Shown in pieces: positions 37,559-50,803 of a DNA stretch of 64,000 bases. Source of the DNA: Calliopsis andreniformis (lineage: Eukaryota > Arthropoda > Insecta > Hymenoptera > Andrenidae); assembly GCF_051401765.1 (NCBI RefSeq), contig NW_027480450.1, positions 5,226,001-5,290,000 of the forward strand. The letters are read 5' to 3'. Position 1 is the stretch's first letter; every line of letters starts with the position of its first letter. The notes beneath the pieces are model-generated. The model worked only from the letters and a program-made list of their open reading frames with translations, searched no databases and was not told the DNA's origin. A program made the translations under genes and the position numbers.

Positions 37559-38680
37559 CGCTCCGTTATTCTACGTTCTCTCGGTCCACGGGCATCAGAG
37601 AGCAAAACAGCCTAATAGTTTTAGAGTGCCTCAACGATCAGGAATATGGACCCAACGTTCTCGTTTCGAACCGACGACTTTCGGTTCCGGAGCGACACGA
37701 ACGCTCCATGATTCTCGATTATCTCGACACAGGTAAGAGACAGAGGAGAACAAGTGTATGGTTTTAGAGAGCCACGAGCACCAGGAATAAGGATCTACCG
37801 TTGTCATTTCGTTCCGTCGACATTCGGTTCCGGAGCGACACGAACGGGGACTTAGAATTTTTTCGCTCGGGCTCCGGAGCGACACGAACGGGGACTTAGA
37901 ATTTTTTCGCTCGGGCTCCGGAGCGACACGATCGCTCCGTTATTCTACGTTCTCTCGGTCCACGGGCATCAGAGAGCAAAACAGCCTAATAGTTTTAGAG
38001 TGCCTCAACGATCAGGAATATGGATCTAACGTTCTCGTTTCGAACCGACGACTTTCGGTTCCGGAGCGACACGAACGCTCCATGATTCTCGATTATCTCG
38101 ACACAGGTAAGAGACAGAGGAGAACAAGTATATGGTTTTAGAGAGCCACGAGCACCAGGAATAAGGATCTACCGTTGTCATTTCGTTCCGTCGACATTCG
38201 GTTCCGGAGCGACACGAACGGGGACTTAGAATTTTTTCGCTCGGGCTCCAGAGCGACACGAACGGGGACTTAGAATTTTTTCGCTCGGGCTCCGGAGCGA
38301 CACGATCGCTCCGTTATTCTACGTTCTCTCGGTCCACGGGCATCAGAGAGCAAAACAGCCTAATAGTTTTAGAGTGCCTCAACGATCAGGAATATGGATC
38401 TAACGTTCTCGTTTCGAACCGACGACTTTCGGTTCCGGAGCGACACGAACGCTCCATGATTCTCGATTATCTCGACACAGGTAAGAGACAGAGGAGAACA
38501 AGTGTATGGTTTTAGAGAGCCACGAGCACCAGGAATAAGGATCTACCGTTGTCATTTCGTTCCGTCGACATTCGGTTCCGGAGCGACACGAACGGGGACT
38601 TAGAATTTTTTCGCTCGGGCTCCGGAGCGACACGAACGGGGACTTAGAATTTTTTCGCTCGGGCTCCGGAGCGACACGAT

Positions 38681-39098
38681 CGCTCCGTTATTCTACGTTC
38701 TCTCGGTCCACGGGCATCAGAGAGCAAAACAGCCTAATAGTTTTAGAGTGCCTCAACGATCAGGAATATGGATCCAACGTTCTCGTTTCGAACCGACGAC
38801 TTTCGGTTCCGGAGCGACACGAACGCTCCATGATTCTCGATTATCTCGACACAGGTAAGAGACAGAGGAGAACAAGTGTATGGTTTTAGAGAGCCACGAG
38901 CACCAGGAATAAGGATCTACCGTTGTCATTTCGTTCCGTCGACATTCGGTTCCGGAGCGACACGAACGGGGACTTAGAATTTTTTCGCTCGGGCTCCGGA
39001 GCGACACGAACGGGGACTTAGAATTTTTTCGCTCGGGCTCCGGAGCGACACGAACGGGGACTTAGAATTTTTTCGCTCGGGCTCCGGAGCGACACGAT
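38681..39098 (+). repeat. 418-bp monomer with three C elements
   Basis: Expanded unit directly left of the right-hand copy of the 4,576-bp duplication. It has no counterpart left of the other copy (the monomer at 34149-34522 has two elements), so this expansion is separate. Confidence 0.93.
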
Positions 39099-40638
39099 CG
39101 CTCCGTTATTCTACGTTCTCTCGGTCCACGGGCATCACAGAGCAAAACAGCCTAATAGTTTTAGAGTGCCTCAACGATCAGGAATATGGATCCAACGTTC
39201 TCGTTTCGAACCGACGACTTTCGGTTCCGGAGCGACACGAACGCTCCATGATTCTCGATTATCTCGACACAGGTATGAGACAGAGGAGAACAAGTGTATG
39301 GTTTTAGAGAGCCACGAGCACCAGGAATAAGGATCTACCGTTGTCATTTCGTTCCGTCGACATTCGGTTCCGGAGCGACACGAACGGGGACTTAGAATTT
39401 TTTCGCTCGGGCTCCGGAGCGACACGAACGGGGACTTAGAATTTTTTCGCTCGGGCTCCGGAGCGACACGATCGCTCCGTTATTCTACGTTCTCTCGGTC
39501 CACGGGCATCAGAGAGCAAAACAGCCTAATAGTTTTAGAGTGCCTCAACGATCAGGAATATGGATCTAACGTTCTCGTTTCGAACCGACGACTTTCGGTT
39601 CCGGAGCGACACGAACGCTCCATGATTCTCGATTATCTCGACACAGGTAAGAGACAGAGGAGAACAAGTGTATGGTTTTAGAGAGCCACGAGCACCAGGA
39701 ATAAGGATCTACCGTTGTCATTTCGTTCCGTCGACATTCGGTTCCGGAGCGACACGAACGGGGACTTAGAATTTTTTCGCTCGGGCTCCGGAGCGACACG
39801 AACGGGGACTTAGAATTTTTTCGCTCGGGCTCCGGAGCGACACGAACGGGGACTTAGAATTTTTTCGCTCGGGCTCCGGAGCGACACGATCGCTCCGTTA
39901 TTCTACGTTCTCTCGGTCCACGGGCATCAGAGAGCAAAACAGCCTAATAGTTTTAGAGTGCCTCAACGATCAGGAATATGGATCCAACGTTCTCGTTTCG
40001 AACCGACGACTTTCGGTTCCGGAGCGACACGAACGCTCCATGATTCTCGATTATCTCGACACAGGTATGAGACAGAGGAGAACAAGTGTATGGTTTTAGA
40101 GAGCCACGAGCACCAGGAATAAGGATCTACCGTTGTCATTTCGTTCCGTCGACATTCGGTTCCGGAGCGACACGAACGGGGACTTAGAATTTTTTCGCTC
40201 GGGCTCCGGAGCGACACGAACGGGGACTTAGAATTTTTTCGCTCGGGCTCCGGAGCGACACGATCGCTCCGTTATTCTACGTTCTCTCGGTCCACGGGCA
40301 TCAGAGAGCAAAACAGCCTAATAGTTTTAGAGTGCCTCAACGATCAGGAATATGGATCCAACGTTCTCGTTTCGAACCGACGACTTTCGGTTCCGGAGCG
40401 ACACGAACGCTCCATGATTCTCGATTATCTCGACACAGGTAAGAGACAGAGGAGAACAAGTGTATGGTTTTAGAGAGCCACGAGCACCAGGAATAAGGAT
40501 CTACCGTTGTCATTTCGTTCCGTCGACATTCGGTTCCGGAGCGACACGAACGGGGACGTAGAATTTTTTCGCTCGGGCTCCGGAGCGACACGAACGGGGA
40601 CTTAGAATTTTTTCGCTCGGGCTCCGGAGCGACACGAT
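39099..40638 (+). repeat. Duplicated four-monomer block, right copy (offset 4,576 bp)
   Basis: Carries the same marker series as 34523-36062: A to T at 39276, three C elements, A to T at 40068 and T to G at 40558. A private G to C at 39138 distinguishes this copy. Confidence 0.88.
39473..39890 (+). repeat. 418-bp monomer with three C elements
   Basis: Counterpart of the expanded unit at 34897-35314 in the right duplicated block. Confidence 0.93.
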
Positions 40639-43600
40639 CGCTCCGTTATTCTACGTTCTCTCGGTCCACGGGCATCAGAGAGCAAAACAGCCTAATAGTT
40701 TTAGAGTGCCTCAACGATCAGGAATATGGATCTAACGTTCTCGTTTCGAACCGACGACTTTCGGTTCCGGAGCGACACGAACGCTCCATGATTCTCGATT
40801 ATCTCGACACAGGTAAGAGACAGAGGAGAACAAGTGTATGGTTTTAGAGAGCCACGAGCACCAGGAATAAGGATCTACCGTTGTCATTTCGTTCCGTCGA
40901 CATTCGGTTCCGGAGCGACACGAACGGGGACTTAGAATTTTTTCGCTCGGGCTCCGGAGCGACACGAACGGGGACTTAGAATTTTTTCGCTCGGGCTCCG
41001 GAGCGACACGATCGCTCCGTTATTCTACGTTCTCTCGGTCCACGGGCATCAGAGAGCAAAACAGCCTAATAGTTTTAGAGTGCCTCAACGATCAGGAATA
41101 TGGATCTAACGTTCTCGTTTCGAACCGACGACTTTCGGTTCCGGAGCGACACGAACGCTCCATGATTCTCGATTATCTCGACACAGGTAAGAGACAGAAG
41201 AGAACAAGTGTATGGTTTTAGAGAGCCACGAGCACCAGGAATAAGGATCTACCATTGTCATTTCGTTCCGTCGACATTCGGTTCCGGAGCGACACGAACG
41301 GGGACTTAGAATTTTTTCGCTCGGGCTCCGGAGCGACACGAACGGGGACTTAGAATTTTTTCGCTCGGGCTCCAGAGCGACACGATCGCTCCGTTATTCT
41401 ACGTTCTCTCGGTCCACGGGCATCAGAGAGCAAAACAGCCTAATAGTTTTAGAGTGCCTCAACGATCAGGAATATGGATCTAACGTTCTCGTTTCGAACC
41501 GACGACTTTCGGTTCCGGAGCGACACGAACGCTCCATGATTCTCGATTATCTCGACACAGGTAAGAGACAGAGGAGAACAAGTATATGGTTTTAGAGAGC
41601 CACGAGCACCAGGAATAAGGATCTACCGTTGTCATTTCGTTCCGTCGACATTCGGTTCCGGAGCGACACGAACGGGGACTTAGAATTTTTTCGCTCGGGC
41701 TCCGGAGCGACACGAACGGGGACTTAGAATTTTTTCGCTCGGGCTCCGGAGCGACACGATCGCTCCGTTATTCTACGTTCTCTCGGTCCACGGGCATCAG
41801 AGAGCAAAACAGCCTAATAGTTTTAGAGTGCCTCAACGATCAGGAATATGGATCTAACGTTCTCGTTTCGAACCGACGACTTTCGGTTCCGGAGCGACAC
41901 GAACGCTCCATGATTCTCGATTATCTCGACACAGGTAAGAGACAGAGGAGAACAAGTGTATGGTTTTAGAGAGCCACGAGCACCAGGAATAAGGATCTAC
42001 CGTTGTCATTTCGTTCCGTCGACATTCGGTTCCGGAGCGACACGAACGGGGACTTAGAATTTTTTCGCTCGGGCTCCGGAGCGACACGAACGGGGACTTA
42101 GAATTTTTTCGCTCGGGCTCCGGAGCGACACGATCGCTCCGTTATTCTACGTTCTCTCGGTCCACGGGCATCAGAGAGCAAAACAGCCTAATAGTTTTAG
42201 AGTGCCTCAACGATCAGGAATATGGATCCAACGTTCTCGTTTCGAACCGACGACTTTCGGTTCCGGAGCGACACGAACGCTCCATGATTCTCGATTATCT
42301 CGACACAGGTAAGAGACAGAGGAGAACAAGTGTATGGTTTTAGAGAGCCACGAGCACCAGGAATAAGGATCTACCGTTGTCATTTCGTTCCGTCGACATT
42401 CGGTTCCGGAGCGACACGAACGGGGACTTAGAATTTTTTCGCTCGGGCTCCGGAGCGACACGAACGGGGACTTAGAATTTTTTCGCTCGGGCTCCGGAGC
42501 GACACGATCGCTCCGTTATTCTACGTTCTCTCGGTCCACGGGCATCAGAGAGCAAAACAGCCTAATAGTTTTAGAGTGCCTGAACGATCAGGAATATGGA
42601 TCTAACGTTCTCGTTTCGAACCGACGACTTTCGGTTCCGGAGCGACACGAACGCTCCATGATTCTCGATTATCTCGACACAGGTAAGAGACAGAGGAGAA
42701 CAAGTGTATGGTTTTAGAGAGCCACGAGCACCAGGAATAAGGATCTACCGTTGTCATTTCGTTCCGTCGACATTCGGTTCCGGAGCGACACGAACGGGGA
42801 CTTAGAATTTTTTCGCTCGGGCTCCGGAGCGACACGAACGGGGACTTAGAATTTTTTCGCTCGGGCTCCGGAGCGACACGATCGCTCCGTTATTCTACGT
42901 TCTCTCGGTCCACGGGCATCAGAGAGCAAAACAGCCTAATAGTTTTAGAGTGCCTCAACGATCAGGAATATGGATCTAACGTTCTCGTTTCGAACCGACG
43001 ACTTTCGGTTCCGGAGCGACACGAACGCTCCATGATTCTCGATTATCTCGACACAGGTAAGAGACAGAGGAGAACAAGTGTATGGTTTTAGAGAGCCACG
43101 AGCACCAGGAATAAGGATCTACCGTTGTCATTTCGTTCCGTCGACATTCGGTTCCGGAGCGACACGAACGGGGACTTAGAATTTTTTCGCTCGGGCTCCG
43201 GAGCGACACGAACGGGGACTTAGAATTTTTTCGCTCGGGCTCCGGAGCGACACGATCGCTCCGTTATTCTACGTTCTCTCGGTCCACGGGCATCAGAGAG
43301 CAAAACAGCCTAATAGTTTTAGAGTGCCTCAACGATCAGGAATATGGATCCAACGTTCTCGTTTCGAACCGACGACTTTCGGTTCCGGAGCGACACGAAC
43401 GCTCCATGATTCTCGATTATCTCGACACAGGTAAGAGACAGAGGAGAACAAGTGTATGGTTTTAGAGAGCCACGAGCACCAGGAATAAGGATCTACCGTT
43501 GTCATTTCGTTCCGTCGACATTCGGTTCCGGAGCGACACGAACGGGGACTTAGAATTTTTTCGCTCGGGCTCCGGAGCGACACGAACGGGGACTTAGAAT

Positions 43601-44004
43601 TTTTTCGCTCGGGCTCCGGAGCGACACGATCGCTCCGTTATTCTACGTTCTCTCGGTCCACGGGCATCAGAGAGCAAAACAGCCTAATAGTTTTAGAGTG
43701 CCTCAACGATCAGGAATATGGATCTAACGTTCTCGTTTCGAACCGACGACTTTCGGTTCCGGAGCGACACGAAAGCTCCATGATTCTCGATTATCTCGAC
43801 ACAGGTAAGAGACAGAGGAGAACAAGTGTATGGTTTTAGAGAGCCACGAGCACCAGGAATAAGGATCTACCGTTGTCATTTCGTTCCGTCGACATTCGGT
43901 TCCGGAGCGACACGAACGGGGACTTAGAATTTTTTCGCTCGGGCTCCGGAGCGACACGAACGGGGACTTAGAATTTTTTCGCTCGGGCTCCGGAGCGACA
44001 CGAT

Positions 44005-44334
44005 CGCTCCGTTATTCTACGTTCTCTCGGTCCACGGGCATCAGAGAGCAAAACAGCCTAATAGTTTTAGAGTGCCTCAACGATCAGGAATATGGATCTA
44101 ACGTTCTCGTTTCGAACCGACGACTTTCGGTTCCGGAGCGACACGAACGCTCCATGATTCTCGATTATCTCGACACAGGTAAGAGACAGAGGAGAACAAG
44201 TGTATGGTTTTAGAGAGCCACGAGCACCAGGAATAAGGATCTACCGTTGTCATTTCGTTCCGTCGACATTCGGTTCCGGAGCGACACGAACGGGGACTTA
44301 GAATTTTTTCGCTCGGGCTTCGGAGCGACACGAT
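44005..44334 (+). repeat. 330-bp monomer, single C element of the CTTCGG type
   Basis: First of eight contracted units in which the only C element has a C to T change (44320) that turns GGCTCCGG into GGCTTCGG and removes the TCCGGA site in the shared box. Confidence 0.93.
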
Positions 44335-44708
44335 CGCTCCGTTATTCTACGTTCTCTCGGTCCACGGGCATCAGAGAGCAAAACAGCCTAATAGTTTTAG
44401 AGTGCCTCAACGATCAGGAATATGGATCTAACGTTCTCGTTTCGAACCGACGACTTTCGGTTCCGGAGCGACACGAAAGCTCCATGATTCTCGATTATCT
44501 CGACACAGGTAAGAGACAGAGGAGAACAAGTGTATGGTTTTAGAGAGCCACGAGCACCAGGAATAAGGATCTACCGTTGTCATTTCGTTCCGTCGACATT
44601 CGGTTCCGGAGCGACACGAACGGGGACTTAGAATTTTTTCGCTCGGGCTCCGGAGCGACACGAACGGGGACTTAGAATTTTTTCGCTCGGGCTCCGGAGC
44701 GACACGAT

Positions 44709-45039
44709 CGCTCCGTTATTCTACGTTCTCTCGGTCCACGGGCATCAGAGAGCAAAACAGCCTAATAGTTTTAGAGTGCCTCAACGATCAGGAATATGGA
44801 TCCAACGTTCTCGTTTCGAACCGACGACTTTCGGTTCCGGAGGCGACACGAACGCTCCATGATTCTCGATTATCTCGACACAGGTAAGAGACAGAGGAGA
44901 ACAAGTGTATGGTTTTAGAGAGCCACGAGCACCAGGAATAAGGATCTACCGTTGTCATTTCGTTCCGTCGACATTCGGTTCCGGAGCGACACGAACGGGG
45001 ACTTAGAATTTTTTCGCTCGGGCTTCGGAGCGACACGAT
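44709..45039 (+). repeat. 331-bp monomer, single CTTCGG-type C element, 1-bp insertion
   Basis: Contracted unit with the C to T at 45025. An extra G at 44842/44843 lies inside the shared box at the end of half A (GGAGGCGAC in place of GGAGCGAC). Confidence 0.92.
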
Positions 45040-45414
45040 CGCTCCGTTATTCTACGTTCTCTCGGTCCACGGGCATCAGAGAGCAAAACAGCCTAATAGT
45101 TTTTAGAGTGCCTCAACGATCAGGAATATGGATCCAACGTTCTCGTTTCGAACCGACGACTTTCGGTTCCGGAGCGACACGAACGCTCCATGATTCTCGA
45201 TTATCTCGACACAGGTAAGAGACAGAGGAGAACAAGTGTATGGTTTTAGAGAGCCACGAGCACCAGGAATAAGGATCTACCGTTGTCATTTCGTTCCGTC
45301 GACATTCGGTTCCGGAGCGACACGAACGGGGACTTAGAATTTTTTCGCTCGGGCTCCGGAGCGACACGAACGGGGACTTAGAATTTTTTCGCTCGGGCTC
45401 CGGAGCGACACGAT
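45040..45414 (+). repeat. 375-bp monomer with 1-bp insertion in half A
   Basis: Two normal C elements. The extra base is a fifth T in the TTTTAGAG stretch of half A (45100-45104). Confidence 0.9.
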
Positions 45415-46162
45415 CGCTCCGTTATTCTACGTTCTCTCGGTCCACGGGCATCAGAGAGCAAAACAGCCTAATAGTTTTAGAGTGCCTCAACGATCAGGAA
45501 TATGGATCCAACGTTCTCGTTTCGAACCGACGACTTTCGGTTCCGGAGCGACACGAACGCTCCATGATTCTCGATTATCTCGACACAGGTAAGAGACAGA
45601 GGAGAACAAGTGTATGGTTTTAGAGAGCCACGAGCACCAGGAATAAGGATCTACCGTTGTCATTTCGTTCCGTCGACATTCGGTTCCGGAGCGACACGAA
45701 CGGGGACTTAGAATTTTTTCGCTCGGGCTCCGGAGCGACACGAACGGGGACTTAGAATTTTTTCGCTCGGGCTCCGGAGCGACACGATCGCTCCGTTATT
45801 CTACGTTCTCTCGGTCCACGGGCATCAGAGAGCAAAACAGCCTAATAGTTTTAGAGTGCCTCAACGATCAGGAATATGGATCTAACGTTCTCGTTTCGAA
45901 CCGACGACTTTCGGTTCCGGAGCGACACGAACGCTCCATGATTCTCGATTATCTCGACACAGGTAAGAGACAGAGGAGAACAAGTGTATGGTTTTAGAGA
46001 GCCACGAGCACCAGGAATAAGGATCTACCGTTGTCATTTCGTTCCGTCGACATTCGGTTCCGGAGCGACACGAACGGGGACTTAGAATTTTTTCGCTCGG
46101 GCTCCGGAGCGACACGAACGGGGACTTAGAATTTTTTCGCTCGGGCTCCGGAGCGACACGAT

Positions 46163-46492
46163 CGCTCCGTTATTCTACGTTCTCTCGGTCCACGGGCATC
46201 AGAGAGCAAAACAGCCTAATAGTTTTAGAGTGCCTCAACGATCAGGAATATGGATCTAACGTTCTCGTTTCGAACCGACGACTTTCGGTTCCGGAGCGAC
46301 ACGAACGCTCCATGATTCTCGATTATCTCGACACAGGTAAGAGACAGAGGAGAACAAGTGTATGGTTTTAGAGAGCCACGAGCACCAGGAATAAGGATCT
46401 ACCGTTGTCATTTCGTTCCGTCGACATTCGGTTCCGGAGCGACACGAACGGGGACTTAGAATTTTTTCGCTCGGGCTTCGGAGCGACACGAT
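46163..46492 (+). repeat. 330-bp monomer, single CTTCGG-type C element
   Basis: C to T at 46478. The next monomer has the rare GGACCC state (46585); the same pairing occurs at 48634/48741 and 52241/52348. Confidence 0.93.
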
Positions 46493-47614
46493 CGCTCCGT
46501 TATTCTACGTTCTCTCGGTCCACGGGCATCAGAGAGCAAAACAGCCTAATAGTTTTAGAGTGCCTCAACGATCAGGAATATGGACCCAACGTTCTCGTTT
46601 CGAACCGACGACTTTCGGTTCCGGAGCGACACGAACGCTCCATGATTCTCGATTATCTCGACACAGGTAAGAGACAGAGGAGAACAAGTGTATGGTTTTA
46701 GAGAGCCACGAGCACCAGGAATAAGGATCTACCGTTGTCATTTCGTTCCGTCGACATTCGGTTCCGGAGCGACACGAACGGGGACTTAGAATTTTTTCGC
46801 TCGGGCTCCGGAGCGACACGAACGGGGACTTAGAATTTTTTCGCTCGGGCTCCGGAGCGACACGATCGCTCCGTTATTCTACGTTCTCTCGGTCCACGGG
46901 CATCAGAGAGCAAAACAGCCTAATAGTTTTAGAGTGCCTCAACGATCAGGAATATGGATCTAACGTTCTCGTTTCGAACCGACGACTTTCGGTTCCGGAG
47001 CGACACGAAAGCTCCATGATTCTCGATTATCTCGACACAGGTAAGAGACAGAGGAGAACAAGTGTATGGTTTTAGAGAGCCACGAGCACCAGGAATAAGG
47101 ATCTACCGTTGTCATTTCGTTCCGTCGACATTCGGTTCCGGAGCGACACGAACGGGGACTTAGAATTTTTTCGCTCGGGCTCCGGAGCGACACGAACGGG
47201 GACTTAGAATTTTTTCGCTCGGGCTCCGGAGCGACACGATCGCTCCGTTATTCTACGTTCTCTCGGTCCACGGGCATCAGAGAGCAATACAGCCTAATAG
47301 TGTTAGAGTGCCTCAACGATCAGGAATATGGATCCAACGTTCTCGTTTCGAACCGACGACTTTCGGTTCCGGAGCGACACGAACGCTCCATGATTCTCGA
47401 TTATCTCGACACAGGTAAGAGACAGAGGAGAACAAGTGTATGGTTTTAGAGAGCCACGAGCACCAGGAATAAGGATCTACCGTTGTCATTTCGTTCCGTC
47501 GACATTCGGTTCCGGAGCGACACGAACGGGGACTTAGAATTTTTTCGCTCGGGCTCCGGAGCGACACGAACGGGGACTTAGAATTTTTTCGCTCGGGCTC
47601 CGGAGCGACACGAT

Positions 47615-47944
47615 CGCTCCGTTATTCTACGTTCTCTCGGTCCACGGGCATCAGAGAGCAAAACAGCCTAATAGTTTTAGAGTGCCTCAACGATCAGGAA
47701 TATGGATCTAACGTTCTCGTTTCGAACCGACGACTTTCGGTTCCGGAGCGACACGAACGCTCCATGATTCTCGATTATCTCGACACAGGTAAGAGACAGA
47801 GGAGAACAAGTGTATGGTTTTAGAGAGCCACGAGCACCAGGAATAAGGATCTACCGTTGTCATTTCGTTCCGTCGACATTCGGTTCCGGAGCGACACGAA
47901 CGGGGACTTAGAATTTTTTCGCTCGGGCTTCGGAGCGACACGAT
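47615..47944 (+). repeat. 330-bp monomer, single CTTCGG-type C element
   Basis: C to T at 47930; followed by a monomer with the C to A change at 48088. Confidence 0.93.
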
Positions 47945-48318
47945 CGCTCCGTTATTCTACGTTCTCTCGGTCCACGGGCATCAGAGAGCAAAACAGCCTA
48001 ATAGTTTTAGAGTGCCTCAACGATCAGGAATATGGATCTAACGTTCTCGTTTCGAACCGACGACTTTCGGTTCCGGAGCGACACGAAAGCTCCATGATTC
48101 TCGATTATCTCGACACAGGTAAGAGACAGAGGAGAACAAGTGTATGGTTTTAGAGAGCCACGAGCACCAGGAATAAGGATCTACCGTTGTCATTTCGTTC
48201 CGTCGACATTCGGTTCCGGAGCGACACGAACGGGGACTTAGAATTTTTTCGCTCGGGCTCCGGAGCGACACGAACGGGGACTTAGAATTTTTTCGCTCGG
48301 GCTCCGGAGCGACACGAT

Positions 48319-48648
48319 CGCTCCGTTATTCTACGTTCTCTCGGTCCACGGGCATCAGAGAGCAAAACAGCCTAATAGTTTTAGAGTGCCTCAACGATCA
48401 GGAATATGGATCCAACGTTCTCGTTTCGAACCGACGACTTTCGGTTCCGGAGCGACACGAACGCTCCATGATTCTCGATTATCTCGACACAGGTAAGAGA
48501 CAGAGGAGAACAAGTGTATGGTTTTAGAGAGCCACGAGCACCAGGAATAAGGATCTACCGTTGTCATTTCGTTCCGTCGACATTCGGTTCCGGAGCGACA
48601 CGAACGGGGACTTAGAATTTTTTCGCTCGGGCTTCGGAGCGACACGAT
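48319..48648 (+). repeat. 330-bp monomer, single CTTCGG-type C element
   Basis: C to T at 48634; followed by the GGACCC monomer (48741). Last unit of the first 2,156-bp block. Confidence 0.93.
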
Positions 48649-49770
48649 CGCTCCGTTATTCTACGTTCTCTCGGTCCACGGGCATCAGAGAGCAAAACAG
48701 CCTAATAGTTTTAGAGTGCCTCAACGATCAGGAATATGGACCCAACGTTCTCGTTTCGAACCGACGACTTTCGGTTCCGGAGCGACACGAACGCTCCATG
48801 ATTCTCGATTATCTCGACACAGGTAAGAGACAGAGGAGAACAAGTGTATGGTTTTAGAGAGCCACGAGCACCAGGAATAAGGATCTACCGTTGTCATTTC
48901 GTTCCGTCGACATTCGGTTCCGGAGCGACACGAACGGGGACTTAGAATTTTTTCGCTCGGGCTCCGGAGCGACACGAACGGGGACTTAGAATTTTTTCGC
49001 TCGGGCTCCGGAGCGACACGATCGCTCCGTTATTCTACGTTCTCTCGGTCCACGGGCATCAGAGAGCAAAACAGCCTAATAGTTTTAGAGTGCCTCAACG
49101 ATCAGGAATATGGATCTAACGTTCTCGTTTCGAACCGACGACTTTCGGTTCCGGAGCGACACGAAAGCTCCATGATTCTCGATTATCTCGACACAGGTAA
49201 GAGACAGAGGAGAACAAGTGTATGGTTTTAGAGAGCCACGAGCACCAGGAATAAGGATCTACCGTTGTCATTTCGTTCCGTCGACATTCGGTTCCGGAGC
49301 GACACGAACGGGGACTTAGAATTTTTTCGCTCGGGCTCCGGAGCGACACGAACGGGGACTTAGAATTTTTTCGCTCGGGCTCCGGAGCGACACGATCGCT
49401 CCGTTATTCTACGTTCTCTCGGTCCACGGGCATCAGAGAGCAAAACAGCCTAATAGTTTTAGAGTGCCTCAACGATCAGGAATATGGATCCAACGTTCTC
49501 GTTTCGAACCGACGACTTTCGGTTCCGGAGCGACACGAACGCTCCATGATTCTCGATTATCTCGACACAGGTAAGAGACAGAGGAGAACAAGTGTATGGT
49601 TTTAGAGAGCCACGAGCACCAGGAATAAGGATCTACCGTTGTCATTTCGTTCCGTCGACATTCGGTTCCGGAGCGACACGAACGGGGACTTAGAATTTTT
49701 TCGCTCGGGCTCCGGAGCGACACGAACGGGGACTTAGAATTTTTTCGCTCGGGCTCCGGAGCGACACGAT

Positions 49771-50100
49771 CGCTCCGTTATTCTACGTTCTCTCGGTCCA
49801 CGGGCATCAGAGAGCAAAACAGCCTAATAGTTTTAGAGTGCCTCAACGATCAGGAATATGGATCTAACGTTCTCGTTTCGAACCGACGACTTTCGGTTCC
49901 GGAGCGACACGAACGCTCCATGATTCTCGATTATCTCGACACAGGTAAGAGACAGAGGAGAACAAGTGTATGGTTTTAGAGAGCCACGAGCACCAGGAAT
50001 AAGGATCTACCGTTGTCATTTCGTTCCGTCGACATTCGGTTCCGGAGCGACACGAACGGGGACTTAGAATTTTTTCGCTCGGGCTTCGGAGCGACACGAT
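49771..50100 (+). repeat. 330-bp monomer, single CTTCGG-type C element
   Basis: C to T at 50086; followed by the C to A monomer (50244), as at 44320/44478 and 47930/48088. Confidence 0.93.
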
Positions 50101-50473
50101 CGCTCCGTTATTCTACGTTCTCTCGGTCCACGGGCATCAGAGAGCAAAACAGCCTAATAGTTTTAGAGTGCCTCAACGATCAGGAATATGGATCTAACGT
50201 TCTCGTTTCGAACCGACGACTTTCGGTTCCGGAGCGACACGAAAGCTCCATGATTCTCGATTATCTCGACACAGGTAAGAGACAGAGGAGAACAAGTGTA
50301 TGGTTTTAGAGAGCCACGAGCACCAGGAATAAGGATCTACCGTTGTCATTTCGTTCCGTCGACATTCGGTTCCGGAGCGACACGAACGGGGACTTAGAAT
50401 TTTTTCGCTCGGGCTCCGGAGCGACACGAACGGGGACTTAGAATTTTTTCGCTCGGGCTCCGAGCGACACGAT
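50101..50473 (+). repeat. 373-bp monomer with 1-bp deletion in C'
   Basis: The second C element reads GGGCTCCGAGCGAC where others have CCGGAGCG, one G lost at about 50461. The deletion lies inside the shared box. Confidence 0.9.
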
Positions 50474-50803
50474 CGCTCCGTTATTCTACGTTCTCTCGGT
50501 CCACGGGCATCAGAGAGCAAAACAGCCTAATAGTTTTAGAGTGCCTCAACGATCAGGAATATGGATCCAACGTTCTCGTTTCGAACCGACGACTTTCGGT
50601 TCCGGAGCGACACGAACGCTCCATGATTCTCGATTATCTCGACACAGGTAAGAGACAGAGGAGAACAAGTGTATGGTTTTAGAGAGCCACGAGCACCAGG
50701 AATAAGGATCTACCGTTGTCATTTCGTTCCGTCGACATTCGGTTCCGGAGCGACACGAACGGGGACTTAGAATTTTTTCGCTCGGGCTTCGGAGCGACAC
50801 GAT
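50474..50803 (+). repeat. 330-bp monomer, single CTTCGG-type C element
   Basis: C to T at 50789; counterpart of the unit at 44709 but without the 1-bp insertion in the box of half A. Confidence 0.93.

Larger units (their letters stand above)
44005..46818 (+). repeat. Left copy of a ~5.77-kb-offset duplication
   Basis: The order of markers is: single-C unit with CTTCGG (44320), C to A in the next monomer (44478), single-C unit (45025), two ordinary GGATCC monomers, two GGATCT monomers, single-C unit (46478), and the GGACCC monomer (46585). The same order recurs at 50086, 50244, 50789 and then 52241 and 52348. The offset falls from 5,766 to 5,763 because two single-base insertions lie in this copy and one single-base deletion lies in the other. 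Confidence 0.85.

Noticed and set aside
38250..41374. CTCCAGAG variant at 38250 and 41374 as a marker of the same duplication
   Set aside because: One lies in the first and the other in the second C element of their monomers, and the spacing does not equal the offset of the neighbouring markers, so they may be independent.
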